From Opitutaceae bacterium (GTDB lineage: Bacteria; Verrucomicrobiota; Verrucomicrobiia; Opitutales; Opitutaceae): a stretch of DNA of 13,804 nt. Every line of letters begins with the position of its first letter. Position 1 is the first letter of the stretch. The notes below the pieces were generated by a model. It made no database searches. It was not told the origin of the DNA and worked only from the letters and a program-made list of their open reading frames with translations. The position numbers and the translations under genes were made by a program. The stretch spans positions 1 through 13,804 of the forward strand of contig JAIRTK010000278.1 in assembly GCA_031254955.1 (NCBI GenBank), in the 5' to 3' direction. Shown piece after piece: positions 13,693 to 13,804 of the stretch.

Positions 13693-13804
13693 TACCATTT
13701 ATGAATAAAATTGGCACTTTATGACTTGCGATTACGCGTCTGCCAGCCAAGGAAAGGGGCATGAGACCTCTCCCCCGATTTGGAGCCGAACGGCTGGCGG
13801 AACT
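13693..13804. other. Window end, no gene recognised
   Basis: The last 112 bases open with an ATACC-type end followed by GGCACTTTA, similar to the ACACTTT that follows the other ends, so a further element probably starts here and continues past the window. Near the edge GCCAGCC (13743-13749) and GGCTGGC (13791-13797) are inverted. No coding region or RNA gene is evident. Confidence 0.35.

Overview
The window is GC-rich bacterial DNA with every recognisable gene on the + strand. Several signs point to the PVC superphylum, most likely Verrucomicrobiota of the Opitutaceae type. There is an OmcB-like DUF11 envelope protein and a secreted FAD-dependent oxidoreductase with a carbohydrate-binding-like front domain. 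Starts generally lack a Shine-Dalgarno sequence, and the gaps are packed with short palindromic and MITE-like repeats. The lineage is inferred from gene content and style, not from a marker gene.

Layout. 1-159 is the 3' end of a YgjP/DUF45-type zinc peptidase. 160-693 is repeat-rich and holds a 30-bp perfect inverted repeat. 694-1044 encodes a small secreted coiled-coil protein. 1045-1922 is a long non-coding stretch with a heptamer tandem repeat, a MITE-like element, short hairpins with TCC loops, a two-unit tandem repeat and a 38-bp perfect inverted repeat. 1923-9083 is a tripartite ABC export locus: TolC-family outer-membrane protein, HlyD/MFP adaptor, MacB/LolC-type permease and LolD/MacB-type ATPase. 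9345-11871 encodes an OmcB-like DUF11 protein and a TorF/Gcw_chp-type outer-membrane barrel, closed by a strong rho-independent terminator. 12385-13035 encodes a membrane-anchored proline-rich protein with an unrecognised C-terminal domain. 13036-13804 has no gene and is a run of abutting MITE-like elements.

The most striking event is in the export locus. The adaptor stop overlaps the start of the permease gene (TAATG), but that permease copy stops after 19 native codons. A 2,367-bp segment follows, carrying a 635-residue FAD oxidoreductase gene and a gap with nested MITE-like repeats. The permease gene then starts again from its own ATG and runs full length. The first 57 bp of the permease gene are therefore present twice (4699-4755 and 7123-7179, two mismatches), flanking foreign-looking cargo. 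The intact permease still overlaps the ATPase gene (ATGA) but has lost coupling to the adaptor.

The second theme is repeats. Three families have terminal inverted repeats: ends beginning ATACC, ends beginning GGTTCC, and ends beginning TTAACTGAG. In addition, small hairpins recur with a constant TCC loop (GGA on the other strand) but quite different perfect arms. Arms change while pairing is kept, which suggests that structure, not sequence, is what is propagated.
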